Shown here piece after piece: positions 15,234 to 15,970 of a stretch of DNA of 15,970 nt; within the stretch, counting starts at the first letter, position 1, and the number at the start of each line of letters is the position of its first letter. The position numbers and the translations under genes are program-made. The DNA is from an uncultured Hyphomicrobiales bacterium (GTDB lineage Bacteria; Pseudomonadota; Alphaproteobacteria; Rhizobiales; CAJQND01), in contig CAJQND010000296.1 in assembly GCA_905479595.1 (NCBI GenBank), positions 1 to 15,970 on the forward strand, in the 5' to 3' direction. The notes below the pieces were generated by a model that ran no database searches, had not been told where the DNA came from, and was given only the letters and a program-made list of their open reading frames with translations.

Positions 15234-15249
15234 TGGATCACCTCCTTTC
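15234..15249 (-). promoter_or_regulatory. Ribosome-binding site complementary to 16 nt of the 16S rRNA tail
   Basis: On the minus strand the leader reads GAAAGGAGGTGATCCA directly before the ATG. Its complement TGGATCACCTCCTTTC is the conserved 3' end of alphaproteobacterial 16S rRNA. Ordinary ribosome-binding sites in this window pair over 4-7 nt, so this is exceptional. It argues for very strong initiation, or for ribosome binding as a function in itself. Confidence 0.75.
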
Positions 15250-15327
15250 AAATGTTGAACTTAAGTCTACGACCACCCCACTATGTAAGTGTTCGTTTTT
15301 TTCGCCAAGTATTTTTTTCTCACCCGA

Positions 15328-15970
15328 TTAGTGAGACATGAGCACTGGCAATGTCATGTGATTGAGGATTTGCCGGGTTGCCCCGCCGAACACCAGTTCG
15401 CGGGTGCGCGAATGGCCATAACCACCCATAACAAGCAGGTCACAGCCGAAATCTGCGGCTCGCGCCAGCAACTCATCGGCAACTGAAATACCCCGCGCAA
15501 CAGAACCTTCCGCCTCAACATTTACACCGTGGCGGGCAAGCGTCGCAGCCAGTTCCGCACCAGGCAGATTGTTTTCTTCATCATCATCTGCCGCATTAAC
15601 CCAGTGCACCCGCACTTTTTTGGCTACTTTGAGAAATGGCATCGCATCGAACGCGCCGCGGGCAGATTCACGCCGGGCATTCCATGCCACCATTACCTGC
15701 TCACCAATTGTGTCATGGGTTCCAATATAGGGAATAAACAGTACGGGCCGGCCTGACTCCAATAGCACGCGTTCACGCAGTTCGCGCGCGCTTGAGCCGT
15801 CTTTTTCGTCATCGGTTTGACCAACAATAATCAGATCAGCCATGCGGCCATGTTCGATCACAGGTAACGCGTCTGCCTGCCCCGCTGCTTCCACACTGCG
15901 AAATTCAGAAGAGGTGACCCCTTCTGCAGCCACGGCTTTATCGAAGGCTTCTTGCAGCCGTTTACCCACT
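15328..15970 (-). CDS. Tandem universal stress protein (UspA family), N-terminus outside window
   Basis: This frame is open to the window edge; at least 213 residues are visible and the true start lies beyond it. The first part (MADLIIVGQTDD, then LLESGRPVLFIPY) is the end of one Usp domain. The remainder is a full second domain beginning VMVAWNARRESARGAFDAMPFL. It carries an ATP-binding-type motif G-x2-G-x9-G-G-A-T in MGGYGHSRTRELVFGGAT near the C-terminus, and ends PVLMSH. Two-domain Usp proteins of about 280 aa are common in alphaproteobacteria; they are cytoplasmic nucleotide-binding stress proteins of ill-defined mechanism. The GTG at the very edge is probably internal. Confidence 0.85.
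   Translation of the reverse strand, partial: VGKRLQEAFDKAVAAEGVTSSEFRSVEAAGQADALPVIEHGRMADLIIVGQTDDEKDGSSARELRERVLLESGRPVLFIPYIGTHDTIGEQVMVAWNARRESARGAFDAMPFLKVAKKVRVHWVNAADDDEENNLPGAELAATLARHGVNVEAEGSVARGISVADELLARAADFGCDLLVMGGYGHSRTRELVFGGATRQILNHMTLPVLMSH

Noticed and set aside
15319..15335. CTCAC/GTGAG hairpin as a terminator for the Usp gene
   Set aside because: Read on the minus strand the stem is followed by A residues, not T residues, and the stem is only 5 bp; it overlaps the Usp stop.
15967..15969. GTG as the start of the Usp protein
   Set aside because: The visible protein begins in the middle of a Usp domain, so the true start is outside the window.
1..15970. CRISPR arrays, tRNA or rRNA genes, insertion sequences, attachment sites
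   Set aside because: No regularly spaced repeats, transposase motifs or cloverleaf-like sequences were seen. The 16-nt 16S-tail match at 15234-15249 is too short to be an rRNA gene fragment and fits a ribosome-binding site.

Overview
The window looks like alphaproteobacterial chromosome, probably Hyphomicrobiales or Rhodobacterales. The grounds are a one-step phosphatidylcholine synthase (Pcs), a tandem universal stress protein, moderate GC content, and a perfect match to the alphaproteobacterial 16S 3' tail acting as a Shine-Dalgarno. Genus cannot be read from the sequence. Most of the window is an aromatic-acid catabolic island centred on the aerobic benzoyl-CoA 'box' pathway.

Layout. (1) 1-1465: a 4-hydroxybenzoyl-CoA thioesterase-like hotdog gene (minus, cut by the window edge) diverges from a stand-alone FAD hydroxylase of the salicylyl-CoA 5-hydroxylase type (TTG start). 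An operator-like inverted repeat lies between them. (2) 1553-4940: livHMGF, a branched-chain/aromatic-acid ABC importer without its periplasmic binding protein. (3) 7687-4941, minus: a phthalate-dioxygenase-like Rieske oxygenase overlapping a glutamine-synthetase-like gamma-glutamyl ligase. This pair ends flush against livF. (4) 7838-10177, plus: benzoate-CoA ligase bclA and an alpha/beta hydrolase. (5) 11036-10143, minus: boxR (XRE helix-turn-helix plus shikimate-kinase-like domain), overlapping the hydrolase tail. (6) 11129-14236, plus: boxC and boxB. (7) 14301-15970: pcs, then on the minus strand a terminator, a 26-codon ORF with an extraordinary ribosome-binding site, and a truncated tandem Usp gene.

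How it fits together. LivHMGF would import an aromatic acid and BclA would make benzoyl-CoA. BoxB (with a BoxA reductase not present here) would form the 2,3-epoxide, and BoxC would open and cleave the ring. BoxR probably represses until benzoyl-CoA appears. The hydroxylase/thioesterase pair suggests a second branch, hydroxylated aryl-CoA to free gentisate-type acid. The Rieske/ligase pair suggests an amine- or ether-type aromatic feeding into the pathway. Missing from the window: boxA, the BoxD-type semialdehyde dehydrogenase, LivK and an oxygenase reductase.

The items most worth following are the glutamyl-ligase/Rieske pair, boxCB without boxA, and the unrecognised 26-aa ORF whose leader is complementary to 16 nt of the 16S 3' end. 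Regulatory sites were found by eye and are candidates only.
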